DNA from: Micromonospora radicis
GTDB taxonomy: Bacteria > Actinomycetota > Actinomycetes > Mycobacteriales > Micromonosporaceae
Assembly: GCF_003583405.1 (NCBI RefSeq)
Contig: NZ_QXEC01000016.1
Location: forward strand, 1-64,000
Length of the DNA: 64,000 bases
Direction: 5' to 3'
Under the pieces are notes generated by a model. That model did not search any database, was not told the origin of the DNA, and saw only the letters and a program-made list of their open reading frames with translations. The position numbers were made by a program, and so were the translations under genes. Shown here in pieces: positions 1 through 8,476 of this stretch (within the stretch, counting starts at the first letter, position 1; each line of letters starts with the position of its first letter).

Positions 1-407
1 TAGGTGGTTCGGTCGGCGATGGTTGTGCGGAGATGCTGGCCGTACGCGTCTGCGGGCAGGGCGGGCAGATGTTCGGCTGCGTGCTCGAAGGCTTCCCGCG
101 CGGCGTCGCTCTCGCCCAGCCGTTCGTAGGCCATCGCCACACTCACCAGGAGTGAGGGGTAGAGGGCGGCGACGCTGGCGTCACCGACGGCCTCGGCATG
201 CCGCAGTGCGTCCCGGTTCCAGCGCAGGGTCTCCCGAGGATCGTCCTGCTGCCGGGCCAGATAGTGCGCGGCGACGCACGCGTCGTAGTCGTCGGTACGC
301 CGCGCCCACGCCTGCTCGAACAACCGTCGAGCGTCTGCGGGTTGCCCGTCGGCCTCCGCCCGCATCCCGTCCTGGCACAGCTTGAGCACCGGATTGCCGA
401 GGTCCAT
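1..407 (-). CDS. TPR-like helical repeat protein (3' end beyond window)
   Basis: An open frame runs leftward from an ATG at 407 to the window edge without a stop, giving 135 residues of an incomplete protein. The visible part begins MDLGNPVLKLCQDGMRAEAD and is almost all alpha-helical. It has the spacing of tetratricopeptide helices, with repeated patterns such as ADARRLFEQAW and SDAAREAFEHAAEHLP in which small residues precede aromatic ones. Proteins of this shape in actinobacteria are usually short tetratricopeptide scaffolds of unknown partner. Third codon positions are GC-rich, as expected for this genome. The C-terminus lies outside the window, so any fused domain is unseen. Confidence 0.7.
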   Translation of the reverse strand, partial: MDLGNPVLKLCQDGMRAEADGQPADARRLFEQAWARRTDDYDACVAAHYLARQQDDPRETLRWNRDALRHAEAVGDASVAALYPSLLVSVAMAYERLGESDAAREAFEHAAEHLPALPADAYGQHLRTTIADRTT

Positions 408-530
408 CGCCGCTCCCGTTCGATCGTCGACCCACTGACCCGACGATCGTCGGGCCTCGACCAGGTCGAGGATCAAGTCCCGCCCGGGCGGCCCGCTCGT
501 TACCGGGAGCGAGCCGCCGCGGGCGGATGG

Positions 531-1109
531 TCAGCGACCCTGGAGGGCGTCGAGGGCGATGGCCATGGCGATCACCAGGCGGCGGTCGATCTGCGGCTGC
601 TGGATCTCGACGACGTACCGGTCGCGCAGGCCCCACTTCTTGATCACCGAGAAGACCGGCTGGCCTTCGGCGACGAAGTCGAAGTGGTACGGCAGCCAGG
701 ACAGCGAGTCGACGAAGCGGCGCAGCAGGGCCACCGGCATGCTCCGCTCCTGGCCGGTGACGGCGGGCAGGCCGGCCTGCTCGACGTGCCACGTCGAGCG
801 GAGCAGCGACTGGGCGAAGTCCTTGCGGAACAGGCCGATCGGGTTGCCGGCGTGGTCGGTCACGTCGTACGTGGCGCCGAGGTCGAGACGCTGCCGGGCC
901 TTGAAGCCGAGCAGCGGCTGCTGCTTCGAGTCGTCGGTGTAGATCGTCACCTGTTCCTTGAAGGCGAGCCGCTTCTGCTGGGCGAACGCCAGCAGCCCGC
1001 CCTCGGAGCCATCCGGGGCGACGCTGTGCACCTCGTACTGGTTGACCATGAACCGGATGCGCTGGCGGATGTGGAACTGGTGCTGGGTCTGCAAGTTATC
1101 GAGCTGCAT
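531..1109 (-). CDS. LURP-one-related (tubby-like C2) family protein
   Basis: This 192-residue protein resembles the LURP-one-related/scramblase-like family, a tubby-like beta-barrel with a central helix. The sequence shows alternating beta strands with the family phrases LLGFKARQRLDLGATYDV, NPIGLFRKDFAQSLLRSTW and a late hydrophobic helix (VIAMAIALDAL) that fills the barrel. Molecular function in bacteria is not established; a lipid- or membrane-associated role is often suggested. The start at 1109 is backed by a GAGGAG ribosome site five bases upstream. It lies downstream of the small gene ending at 1218 on the same strand and may be co-transcribed with it. Confidence 0.85.
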   Translation of the reverse strand: MQLDNLQTQHQFHIRQRIRFMVNQYEVHSVAPDGSEGGLLAFAQQKRLAFKEQVTIYTDDSKQQPLLGFKARQRLDLGATYDVTDHAGNPIGLFRKDFAQSLLRSTWHVEQAGLPAVTGQERSMPVALLRRFVDSLSWLPYHFDFVAEGQPVFSVIKKWGLRDRYVVEIQQPQIDRRLVIAMAIALDALQGR

Positions 1110-1217
1110 GAGATCTCCTCAACTGGTGCGCCGGAGTGTCGCACAGCCAGGCAATCCGCCGTGGTCCCGACCGCGGACGCCGACGTGGAGTGCGGTCTGG
1201 GTGGATCGGGTGGAGAG

Positions 1218-1424
1218 TCAGCGGACGCCGTCGACGGTCGACCGGTGGGACCAGTTGGTGAGCAGTTGCTGGATGCTCCGCAGTCGTTCGTTGATCTGAT
1301 CGAGCCGCTCGGCCTGGGCCAGGGTGGCCAGCGCCGTACCCAGCGCGATCTGCTGGTCGATGCTGAGCTTCTCCTGGTCGATGGTGTAGAGCAGGTCGAC
1401 GGTCTCGGCGATGGTGTCGGCCAC
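1218..1424 (-). CDS. Small helical protein, unknown function (68 aa)
   Basis: The GTG at 1424 is preferred over an upstream ATG at 1442 because a strong GGAGGAGG ribosome site sits between the two. The product starts VADTIAETVDLLYTIDQEKL and is predicted to be almost wholly helical, with leucine and isoleucine heptads suggesting a coiled coil (roughly residues 8-55). No family is recognised. It is followed on the same strand by the LURP-one gene about 110 bases downstream. A LacI-type palindrome lies just upstream. Confidence 0.6.
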   Translation of the reverse strand: MADTIAETVDLLYTIDQEKLSIDQQIALGTALATLAQAERLDQINERLRSIQQLLTNWSHRSTVDGVR

Positions 1425-1472
1425 GGCCCCTCCTCCATGCAAACGGCGACGACACGGGAACGCTAAGAATGA

Positions 1473-1500
1473 TGCTCGATGGAAGCGCTCCCATCGAGCA
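1473..1500. promoter_or_regulatory. Hairpin containing a LacI/CebR-like 14-bp box
   Basis: Ten-base perfect arms (1473-1482 and 1491-1500) enclose an eight-base loop. The centre, TGGAAGCGCTCCCA at 1480-1493, differs at one position from the palindrome TGGGAGCGCTCCCA bound by CebR-type LacI regulators in Streptomyces. On the minus strand the hairpin is followed by TCATTCTT, so it could also be the terminator of the helicase gene ending at 1555. Both readings are inference. Confidence 0.5.
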
Positions 1501-1554
1501 ATGCCCGGCGGGCACCGGATTCATGCCGGAGACATCGGATTCTTGCCCGCCGGA

Positions 1555-4149
1555 TCACTCCGGCAGGTTCGCCAACACCACGTCGAGGACTCGTACGGCG
1601 CCCGACTTGGACAGCGGGTTGTTGCCGTTGCCGCACTTGGGCGACTGCACGCAGGACGGGCAGCCGGCCTCGCAGCCGCACTCCTCGATCGCGTCGCGGG
1701 TGGCCCGCAGCCAGGCGGCGGCCATGCCGTACGCGCGCTCGGCGAAGCCCGCACCGCCGGAATGCCCGTCGTAGACGAACACGGTCGGCGCCTCGGTGTC
1801 CGGGTGCACAGCCGTGGAGATCCCACCGATGTCCCAGCGGTCGCAGGTGGCGACCAACGGCAGCAGCCCGATCGCGGCGTGCTCGGCGGCGTGCAGCGCA
1901 CCCGGCACGTCCGCCGGATCCACCCCCGCCCCGACCAGCGACTCCGGGGAGAGGGTGAACCAGACCGCGACGGTACGTAGTTCCCGCGCCGGCAGGTCCA
2001 ACGGGCGCGTGTCGATCACCTCGCCGGTGGCGATCCGGCGCCGCTGGTACGACACCACCTGGCTGGTCACGTCCACCTCCCCGAGGAAGAGCCCGACCGG
2101 CCCGGCGTCGACGTACGAACGCACCGACACCACCGACAGCGAGGTGACGTCCCGGGCGTGGGTGGACCAGTCCGGCTCCTCGGGGCGCACCAGCGCGCAC
2201 CCGTCGTCGAGGTCGAGCGCGTCCACCACATAGGACACCCCCTGGTGCAGGTAGACCGCGCCGGGGTGCAGCAGGAAGTGCGACGAACCGCCGTCGGCGG
2301 TGCCGAGCAGCCGGCCGGTCGCCGCCTCCACCACGCAGACCGGGGCGCCGCCCTCGCCACGCAGGTCCACCTCCGGTCGCTCCCGATGGCGCCAGTACCA
2401 ACCGGTCGGCCGTTGCCGCAGCGCGCCCGCCTCGACCAGGGCCTCGACCGCCTCCTTCGCGCCGGCGCCGAAGAGTTCCAGGTCGGCCTCGGTCAGCGGG
2501 GCTTCGGCCGCCGCGCAGGCCAGTTGGGGCCCGAGTACGTACGCGTTGGCCGGGTCGAGCACGGTGGCCTCCACCGGTGCCCCGAAGATGGCCTCCGGGT
2601 GGTGCACCAGGTAGGTGTCCAGCGGATCGTCGCGGGCGACCAGCACCGCGAGCGCCTCCTGCCCGGAGCGGCCGGCCCGGCCGGCCTGCTGCCACAGCGA
2701 CGCCCGGGTGCCGGGATAGCCGCAGATCAGCACCGCGTCCAACCCGACCAGGTCCACCCCCAGCTCAAGCGCGTTGGTAGAGGCCAGCCCGAGCAGGTCG
2801 CCGTGCAGCAGGGCCCGTTCCAACTCCCGGCGTTCCTCGCGCAGGTAGCCGGCCCGGTACGCGGCGACCCGGTCGCCGAGCCCCGGTACCGCCTCGTCGA
2901 GCCCGCGTCGGGCGTTGTTCGCCACCACCTCGGCGCCGCGCCGGGAGCGCACGAACGCCAACGTACGCACACCGGCGGCGACCGTGTCCGCGAGCAGGTC
3001 GGCGGTCTCCCGCAGCGCCGACCGGCGGACCTGGGTGAGATCGGCCGTCGGCGGGGCACCGGCGTCCTCCGGCGGGCCGCTGGGGGGCGCCGCGGCGGCA
3101 GCGGCGTCAGGTCGGGTCGGCGGCGGGCCCGCGTCGGGTCGGGTCGGCGGCGGGCCGGGCGACGGCCGGGCGTCCCGGGTGCGGCGCGGTGCCGGCGCCG
3201 TGACGGCCGCCGCGACGGATCCCGCCGCCGATGGCGCCGACGTCACCGATGGCGATGGCGACGCGGACGGGTCGGGGGGCAGCAGCGGCGGTTCCCAGAG
3301 GGCGAAGGTCACCCCGGCCCGCGGCGAGGTGTCCTCGGCGACGGCCACCACCGGCAGGCCGGTCAGCCGCCCGGCCGTCGCGGCCGGATCACCCGAGGTC
3401 GCCGAGGCCAGCACGAACGTGGGCCCGGCGGCGCGCCCGTACCGCGCGCACTGGCGGCGTAGCCGGCGCAGCACGTGGGCGACGTGCGATCCGAAGACGC
3501 CCCGGTAGACGTGACACTCGTCGACCACCACGTACGCCAGCCGGCGCAGGAACCCCGACCACTGCGCGTGGCCGGGCAGGATGCCGTGGTGCAGCATGTC
3601 CGGGTTGGTCAGCACGAACCGCGAGTGCCGGCGGATCCACTCCCGCTCGGCGCGCGGTGTGTCGCCGTCGTAGCAGGCCGGACGTACGTCGTCGAGGTCG
3701 AGCTCGGCGACGGCGCGCAACTGGTCGGCGGCGAGCGCCTTGGTCGGTGCCAGGTACAGCACGGTGGCGCGGGGGTCGGCGAGCAGGGTGGCCAGCGCGG
3801 GCAACTGGTACGCCAGCGACTTGCCGGAGGCGGTGCCGGTGGCGACGACGACGTGCTGCCGGTCGTACGCCAGGCCAGCGGCCTCGGCCTGGTGCCGCCA
3901 CGGCGCGGTGACCCCACGCCCGGCGTACGCCGCGCGCAGTTGTTCCGGCACCCACTGCGGCCACGGGGCCGGCACCCCGGTCCGGGGCGGCACCCGCTCG
4001 ACGTGGGTGACCGGGTCGGTGGCGTGCCGCTGCCGCAGCCGGCGCAGCAGGTCGCCCGGCGCGACGGTCGTGGCCGTGTGCGCCGCCGCGGGGCCCGGCT
4101 CGCGGCCACGGCCGGCGGATACGCTGGCTGCCGAGGTCACGTCCTGCAC
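1555..4149 (-). CDS. MrfA/YprA-type DEAD-box helicase with C-terminal zinc cluster (DUF1998)
   Basis: This 864-residue superfamily 2 helicase matches the MrfA/YprA family, 3'-5' helicases that in Bacillus act with MrfB in repair of mitomycin-type damage. Motif I is ATGTASGKS (103-111), motif II is DECH (210-213), motif III is SAT (249-251), and motif VI lies in the GRAGRSGQ segment. The C-terminal DUF1998 region ends with cysteines at 824, 826, 830 and 833 in CxCx3Cx2C spacing, the zinc cluster typical of MrfA. A proline/alanine-rich insert (about 291-366) holds two copies of GPPPTRPDA between the helicase lobes and is probably disordered. The GTG start at 4149 leaves about 130 bases to the divergent bldG-like gene. 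Confidence 0.9.
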   Translation of the reverse strand: MQDVTSAASVSAGRGREPGPAAAHTATTVAPGDLLRRLRQRHATDPVTHVERVPPRTGVPAPWPQWVPEQLRAAYAGRGVTAPWRHQAEAAGLAYDRQHVVVATGTASGKSLAYQLPALATLLADPRATVLYLAPTKALAADQLRAVAELDLDDVRPACYDGDTPRAEREWIRRHSRFVLTNPDMLHHGILPGHAQWSGFLRRLAYVVVDECHVYRGVFGSHVAHVLRRLRRQCARYGRAAGPTFVLASATSGDPAATAGRLTGLPVVAVAEDTSPRAGVTFALWEPPLLPPDPSASPSPSVTSAPSAAGSVAAAVTAPAPRRTRDARPSPGPPPTRPDAGPPPTRPDAAAAAAPPSGPPEDAGAPPTADLTQVRRSALRETADLLADTVAAGVRTLAFVRSRRGAEVVANNARRGLDEAVPGLGDRVAAYRAGYLREERRELERALLHGDLLGLASTNALELGVDLVGLDAVLICGYPGTRASLWQQAGRAGRSGQEALAVLVARDDPLDTYLVHHPEAIFGAPVEATVLDPANAYVLGPQLACAAAEAPLTEADLELFGAGAKEAVEALVEAGALRQRPTGWYWRHRERPEVDLRGEGGAPVCVVEAATGRLLGTADGGSSHFLLHPGAVYLHQGVSYVVDALDLDDGCALVRPEEPDWSTHARDVTSLSVVSVRSYVDAGPVGLFLGEVDVTSQVVSYQRRRIATGEVIDTRPLDLPARELRTVAVWFTLSPESLVGAGVDPADVPGALHAAEHAAIGLLPLVATCDRWDIGGISTAVHPDTEAPTVFVYDGHSGGAGFAERAYGMAAAWLRATRDAIEECGCEAGCPSCVQSPKCGNGNNPLSKSGAVRVLDVVLANLPE

Positions 4150-4279
4150 TCTCGCACTGGTGTTCGGAAATCGGAAATCCGCGCGCCGGGTGTGGGATGT
4201 CCGGCCCCGGTGAGTCGTCAGGCGACTTCGGGGGTAGTGGTTAGATGCCCAGAGAGTTTACGGCGCCGAGGGAGGACCG

Positions 4280-4621
4280 ATGGAGCTGTCGCTGGCGACC
4301 CGCACCGTGGGGGAGCACACGGTGCTCGAGGTCGGCGGTGAGGTGGACGTGTACACCGCCCCTCGGCTGCGTGAGCGGCTACTCGAACTGATCGACGGCG
4401 GCGCCCGGCACGTGATCGTCGACCTGGGTCGGGTGGACTTCCTCGACTCCACCGGGCTCGGTGTGCTGGTCGGCGCGCTCAAGCGGCTGCGGACCGCCGA
4501 CGGCACCTTCGCCCTGGTCTGCGACAAGGAGCCGCTGCTCAAGATCTTCCGGATCACCGCGCTGGACCAGGTCTTCCCACTGCATCCCACGGTCGAAGCG
4601 GCGACCGGCGCCGGCGCGTGA
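4280..4621 (+). CDS. bldG: Anti-sigma factor antagonist, STAS domain (BldG-like)
   Basis: This 113-residue single STAS domain is very close in length and motifs to BldG of Streptomyces, the anti-anti-sigma factor needed for development and antibiotic production. The phosphorylation loop DSTGLG puts the acceptor serine at residue 57, the same number as in Streptomyces coelicolor BldG as I recall it. A GGGAGGA ribosome site precedes the ATG. The next gene overlaps its stop codon by one base and encodes a kinase-fold anti-sigma-like protein, the same pairing seen at the bldG locus. The helicase lies divergently upstream and a pyrophosphatase gene follows, matching my memory of the Streptomyces order. 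Confidence 0.9.
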   Translation: MELSLATRTVGEHTVLEVGGEVDVYTAPRLRERLLELIDGGARHVIVDLGRVDFLDSTGLGVLVGALKRLRTADGTFALVCDKEPLLKIFRITALDQVFPLHPTVEAATGAGA

Positions 4622-5055
4622 TGGCCACGGTTCGGCTTGCCTTCTCGCCCGCGCCGGTGCATGTGCGTACCGCCCGGTTGGTGGGGGTGGCGGTCGCCCG
4701 GCGGGCCGGGGTGCGCGAGGACCTGCTCGACGAGGTGCGGCTGGCGATCGGTGAGGCGTGTACCCGCGCCGTCGCCCTGCACCGGCAGTACGGCCTGACC
4801 GACCCGGTGCTGGTGGAGATGTCCGACGCCGGGACGTACGCGGTGCGGGTGGTGGACCGGGCGCCGATCGAAACGGGTATCGGCCTCGCCGCGCTGGACG
4901 CCGACCAGTTGGCCAACGAGTCGCTCAACGAGGACGATCTGACCACCGGTGTGGGCTTCGCCCTGCTGGCCGGCTTCGTCGAGGATCTTCAGGTCCGCCC
5001 GGTGGATGACGGCATCGGCACCGAGGTCCGGATGGTGTGGCCGCTCGGCCGCTGA
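4621..5055 (+). CDS. Anti-sigma factor-like protein with HATPase fold
   Basis: This 144-residue protein has the RsbW/SpoIIAB GHKL-ATPase layout and is translationally coupled to the STAS gene through a TGATG overlap. Such proteins bind a sigma factor and are released when the partner STAS protein is unphosphorylated. The N-box region reads DEVRLAIGEACTRAV, where the usual magnesium-binding asparagine is replaced, and the expected DxGxG box reads DRAPIETGIG. A G2-like GVGFALLAGFV segment remains. ATP binding and kinase activity are therefore uncertain, although the fold and pairing are clear. A GTG three bases upstream is an alternative start. Confidence 0.85.
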   Translation: MATVRLAFSPAPVHVRTARLVGVAVARRAGVREDLLDEVRLAIGEACTRAVALHRQYGLTDPVLVEMSDAGTYAVRVVDRAPIETGIGLAALDADQLANESLNEDDLTTGVGFALLAGFVEDLQVRPVDDGIGTEVRMVWPLGR

Positions 5056-5136
5056 CCGCCGACGCCGACGCCCGCTGGGCGCCGTCGCCGCGGACACCCG
5101 CTGGCCGCCGCCGGTAGTCGCGTTCCTGAACGTCGT

Positions 5137-5170
5137 GCCGCCGCCTTCCCTGAGCAGGGAATGCGGCGGC
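5137..5170 (+). terminator. Hairpin terminator after bldG pair
   Basis: Arms GCCGCCGC and TTCCCTG pair with CAGGGAA and GCGGCGGC, with one internal mismatch (5145 against 5162). There is no long T tract, as is common in actinobacteria. Confidence 0.65.
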
Positions 5171-5251
5171 ATCGCCATGGATCCGTCCCTATATCAGATT
5201 TCGGTTCATAACACAGCGACGAAGATCATCGTGACATGCTGCACCCTGGGT

Positions 5252-5281
5252 GTGACCTCGAACACGGCGGACGGCTACAGT
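5252..5281 (+). promoter_or_regulatory. Possible housekeeping promoter for the pyrophosphatase gene
   Basis: GTGACC (5252-5257) and TACAGT (5276-5281) are separated by 18 bases, fitting a -35/-10 pair for the main sigma factor. The predicted transcript would carry a leader of about 150 bases before the ATG at 5442. Confidence 0.45.
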
Positions 5282-5441
5282 ACGCGGGTTGTCAGCAAGT
5301 GATCCATCGGGCAGCCAGCACAGATGGGCGTCCGTCGCTGGTTCGCCGGGCTGATCCGGCGCGCACTTGCAAACTTCGCATCCAGGCGCCGGGCGGTGCG
5401 TCTCCACCGGCCGGCGCGTTGTTCGGCACAGGAGGACACAG

Positions 5442-7823
5442 ATGTCCGACACCTTGGCCGCCGAGGGCGGCGGCGCCATCTCCCTGACCGGAGCCAACGT
5501 CACGTACGTGGTCATCGCGGCGGTGATCGCCCTGGTGGCGCTCGCCTTCGCCGCCGCGCTGACGAAGACCGTGCTGGCCGCCGGCAAGGGCACCACCAAC
5601 ATGCAGGAGATCTCGGGGGCCGTTCAGGAGGGCGCCTCGGCCTACCTGCTCCGGCAGTTCCGGACCCTGGCGATCTTCGTGGTGATCGCCGTGGTGCTGC
5701 TGTTCCTGCTGCCGGTGCACGACACCGACGGCAGCGAGACCGCGGTGAAGATCGGCCGTTCGCTCTTCTTCGTGGTCGGCGCCGGGTTCAGTGCCTTCAT
5801 CGGTGGCGCCGGCATGTGGCTGGCCACCCGGGCCAACCTGCGGGTGGCCGCCGCCGCGCGGGAACGTGAAGGTGGCCGGGAGTCGGCCATGAAGATCGCT
5901 TTCCGGACCGGTGGTGTGGTCGGCTTCCTCACCGTCGGACTCGGCCTCTTCGGCGCCGCGCTGGTCGTACTGATCTTCCGGGGCGACGCGCCGACGGTGC
6001 TGGAGGGCTTCGGCTTCGGCGCCGCGCTGCTGGCCATGTTCATGCGGGTCGGCGGTGGCATCTTCACCAAGGCCGCCGACGTCGGCGCCGACCTGGTCGG
6101 CAAGGTCGAGCAGGGCATCCCCGAGGACGACCCGCGTAACGCCGCCACCATCGCCGACAACGTGGGCGACAACGTCGGTGACTGCGCCGGCATGGCCGCC
6201 GACCTGTTCGAGTCGTACGCGGTCACCCTGGTCGCCGCGCTGATCCTGGGCCGTGCCGCGTTCGGCACCGACGGCCTGGTGCTGCCGTTGATCATCTCCA
6301 CCATCGGCGTGCTGGTCGCCATCATCGGCGTCTTCATCACCCGGCTGCGCGCCTCCGACCGCAACGGCCTGACCGCGATCAACCGGGCCTTCTACCTCTC
6401 CGCGGTGATCTCGGCGGTGCTGGTCGGGGTGGCCACCTTCGCCTACCTCCAGCCGTCCTGGGCGGCCCAGCTCGGCGACGACTGGCGCACCGCGCTCGGC
6501 GTGGACGGCGGCGACCCGCCCTTCGGCCCGCGTGGCGTGGTCATCGGCGCCGTCGTCATCGGCATCGTGCTGGCCGCCGCCATCCAGGCGTTGACCGGCT
6601 ACTTCACCGAGACCAACAAGCGCCCGGTGCAGGACATCGGCGCCAGCTCGCAGACCGGCCCGGCCACCGTCATCCTCGCCGGCATCAGCGTCGGCCTGGA
6701 GTCCGCGGTCTACTCGGCGCTGCTCATCGCCGCCGGTGTCTTCGGCGCCTTCCTGCTGGGCGGCGGCTCGATCACCCTCTCGCTGTTTGCCGTGGCGCTG
6801 GCCGGTACCGGTCTGCTCACCACCGTCGGCGTGATCGTGGCGATGGACACCTTCGGCCCGATCTCCGACAACGCCCAGGGCGTGGCCGAGATGTCCGGCG
6901 ACATCGACGAGCACGGCGCCCGTACGCTCACCGAGCTGGACGCGGTGGGCAACACCACCAAGGCGATCACCAAGGGCATCGCGATCGCCACCGCGGTGCT
7001 GGCCGCGACCGCGCTGTTCGGGTCGTACACCGACACGCTGCGCATCGCGTACGCCGACGCCGGGGTGACCGACGTCAGCGCCGAGATCCTCAACGCCCTC
7101 AACGTGGCGAACCCGCAGAACCTGGTCGGTCTGATCATCGGTGCGGCGGTGGTGTTCCTCTTCTCCGGCCTGGCCATCAACGCGGTCTCCCGCTCGGCCG
7201 GCGCCGTGGTGATGGAGGTGCGCCGGCAGTTCCGCGAGCTGCCCGGGATCATGGACCGGACCCAGCGTCCGGAGTACGGCAAGGTCGTCGACATCTGCAC
7301 CCGGGACGCGCAGCGCGAGCTGCTGACCCCCGGCCTGCTGGCGATCCTGGCGCCGATCGCGGTCGGGTTCGGTCTCGGGCCGGGCGCGTTGGCGTCGTAC
7401 CTGGCCGGGGCGATCGGTGCCGGCACGTTGATGGCGGTCTTCCTGGCCAACTCCGGCGGGGCCTGGGACAACAGCAAGAAGATGGTCGAGGACGGCGCCT
7501 ACGGCGGCAAGGGCTCCGATGCGCACGCGGCGACGGTCATCGGTGACACCGTCGGTGACCCGTTCAAGGACACCGCCGGTCCGGCGATCAACCCGCTGCT
7601 CAAGGTGATGAACCTGGTCTCGCTGCTGATCGCGCCGGCCGTGGTGGCGTGGAGCATCGGCGACGACCGCAACGTCGGTCTGCGGATCACCATCGCGGTG
7701 GTGGCGACGCTGATCATCGTCGGGGCGGTGGTGTTCAGCAAGCGCAAGAGCACCGCGCTGGGCGTGGACTCCGACAGCGGCTCCGGCACCGCGGATCCCC
7801 GCCCGGAGCAGATCAAGGCCTGA
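5442..7823 (+). CDS. hppA: K+-insensitive proton-translocating pyrophosphatase
   Basis: This 793-residue integral membrane enzyme couples hydrolysis of pyrophosphate to proton export. About 16 membrane spans alternate with signature loops: the substrate motif DVGADLVGKVE (about 213-223), the acidic PEDDPRNAATIADNVGDNVG stretch, and a second acidic motif near the C-terminus (GDTVGDPFKDTAGPAINPLL). Lys507 in GNTTKA is the residue that marks the potassium-independent class; an alanine is found there in the dependent class. The ATG at 5442 has a GGAGGA site upstream; in-frame upstream codons lack one. It lies downstream of the bldG pair and ends in a strong hairpin. Confidence 0.96.
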   Translation: MSDTLAAEGGGAISLTGANVTYVVIAAVIALVALAFAAALTKTVLAAGKGTTNMQEISGAVQEGASAYLLRQFRTLAIFVVIAVVLLFLLPVHDTDGSETAVKIGRSLFFVVGAGFSAFIGGAGMWLATRANLRVAAAAREREGGRESAMKIAFRTGGVVGFLTVGLGLFGAALVVLIFRGDAPTVLEGFGFGAALLAMFMRVGGGIFTKAADVGADLVGKVEQGIPEDDPRNAATIADNVGDNVGDCAGMAADLFESYAVTLVAALILGRAAFGTDGLVLPLIISTIGVLVAIIGVFITRLRASDRNGLTAINRAFYLSAVISAVLVGVATFAYLQPSWAAQLGDDWRTALGVDGGDPPFGPRGVVIGAVVIGIVLAAAIQALTGYFTETNKRPVQDIGASSQTGPATVILAGISVGLESAVYSALLIAAGVFGAFLLGGGSITLSLFAVALAGTGLLTTVGVIVAMDTFGPISDNAQGVAEMSGDIDEHGARTLTELDAVGNTTKAITKGIAIATAVLAATALFGSYTDTLRIAYADAGVTDVSAEILNALNVANPQNLVGLIIGAAVVFLFSGLAINAVSRSAGAVVMEVRRQFRELPGIMDRTQRPEYGKVVDICTRDAQRELLTPGLLAILAPIAVGFGLGPGALASYLAGAIGAGTLMAVFLANSGGAWDNSKKMVEDGAYGGKGSDAHAATVIGDTVGDPFKDTAGPAINPLLKVMNLVSLLIAPAVVAWSIGDDRNVGLRITIAVVATLIIVGAVVFSKRKSTALGVDSDSGSGTADPRPEQIKA

Positions 7824-7835
7824 CCGTACGCGGTC

Positions 7836-7870
7836 ACGGTCCCCGGTCGGCACCGCCGACCGGGGACCGT
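7836..7870 (+). terminator. Terminator of hppA
   Basis: A perfect 15-bp stem (7836-7850 with 7856-7870) closes a five-base loop directly after the hppA stop codon. Confidence 0.85.
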
Positions 7871-7933
7871 CGCCGTTGCGGGCCGTCCGGCTGACCGGTG
7901 CCGACCGTCTGCCGAAGCCGTACGCTGCAACGC

Positions 7934-8476
7934 ATGCGTACGTGCCGGGCGGGCGCCGCCGGAAAGCTGACGGTGGTCCTGGCCACGCTGGTTCTGCTGG
8001 CCGGCTGTGGGGCCAGCGGTCCCAGTCCCCGGACGTGGGCCGCCTCGGTGTGCTCGGCGCTGACCCCCTGGCGGGCCGAGATCAGCAAGCTGACCAACAG
8101 CACCAACGAGCAGATGACCGCGCAGACCACCCCCGCGCAGGCCAAGGAGAACCTGGTCCGGCTCTTCGGCGGGGCCGAACAGGCCAGCGAGGAGGCCCGC
8201 CGCAAGGTGGAGCAGGCCGGCGTGCCGACGGTGGAGAGCGGCGCGGAGATCTCCGCCGGCTTCCGGGCCTCGCTCGCCTCGATGCGGGACGCCTACGGTC
8301 GGGCCCGGAGCACCATCGACGGGCTGGGCACCGGTGAGGCCGGCGCCTTCTACGACGGTGTCCGGGCCGCGGTGACGACCCTGCAGGCCGACTACGACGC
8401 GAGCGCGCTGGACACCAGCCGGCTCAGCTCCGAGGAGTTGAGGCGCGCCTTCGACGAGGTACCCGAATGCCGTTGA
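7934..8476 (+). CDS. Small secreted lipoprotein
   Basis: The 180-residue product has a lipoprotein signal: basic start MRTCRAG, a hydrophobic core, and the lipobox LLAGC with lipid-modified Cys25. The mature part is helical, with an ARTWA-like start (RTWAASVCSALTPW), and resembles hypothetical actinobacterial lipoproteins with no assigned function. An in-frame start 36 bases upstream is possible, but the ATG at 7934 gives a proper signal length. Its last ten bases overlap the following gene, so the two are probably co-translated at the cell surface-cytoplasm boundary. Confidence 0.8.
   Translation: MRTCRAGAAGKLTVVLATLVLLAGCGASGPSPRTWAASVCSALTPWRAEISKLTNSTNEQMTAQTTPAQAKENLVRLFGGAEQASEEARRKVEQAGVPTVESGAEISAGFRASLASMRDAYGRARSTIDGLGTGEAGAFYDGVRAAVTTLQADYDASALDTSRLSSEELRRAFDEVPECR

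Larger units (their letters stand above)
5056..5441. other. 386-bp intergenic region: terminator, promoter and long leader
   Basis: No gene is seen here. The region holds the terminator of the bldG pair, a less GC-rich stretch around 5190-5250, and the promoter-like site and roughly 150-base leader of the pyrophosphatase gene. The leader shows no riboswitch fold that I recognise. Confidence 0.6.
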
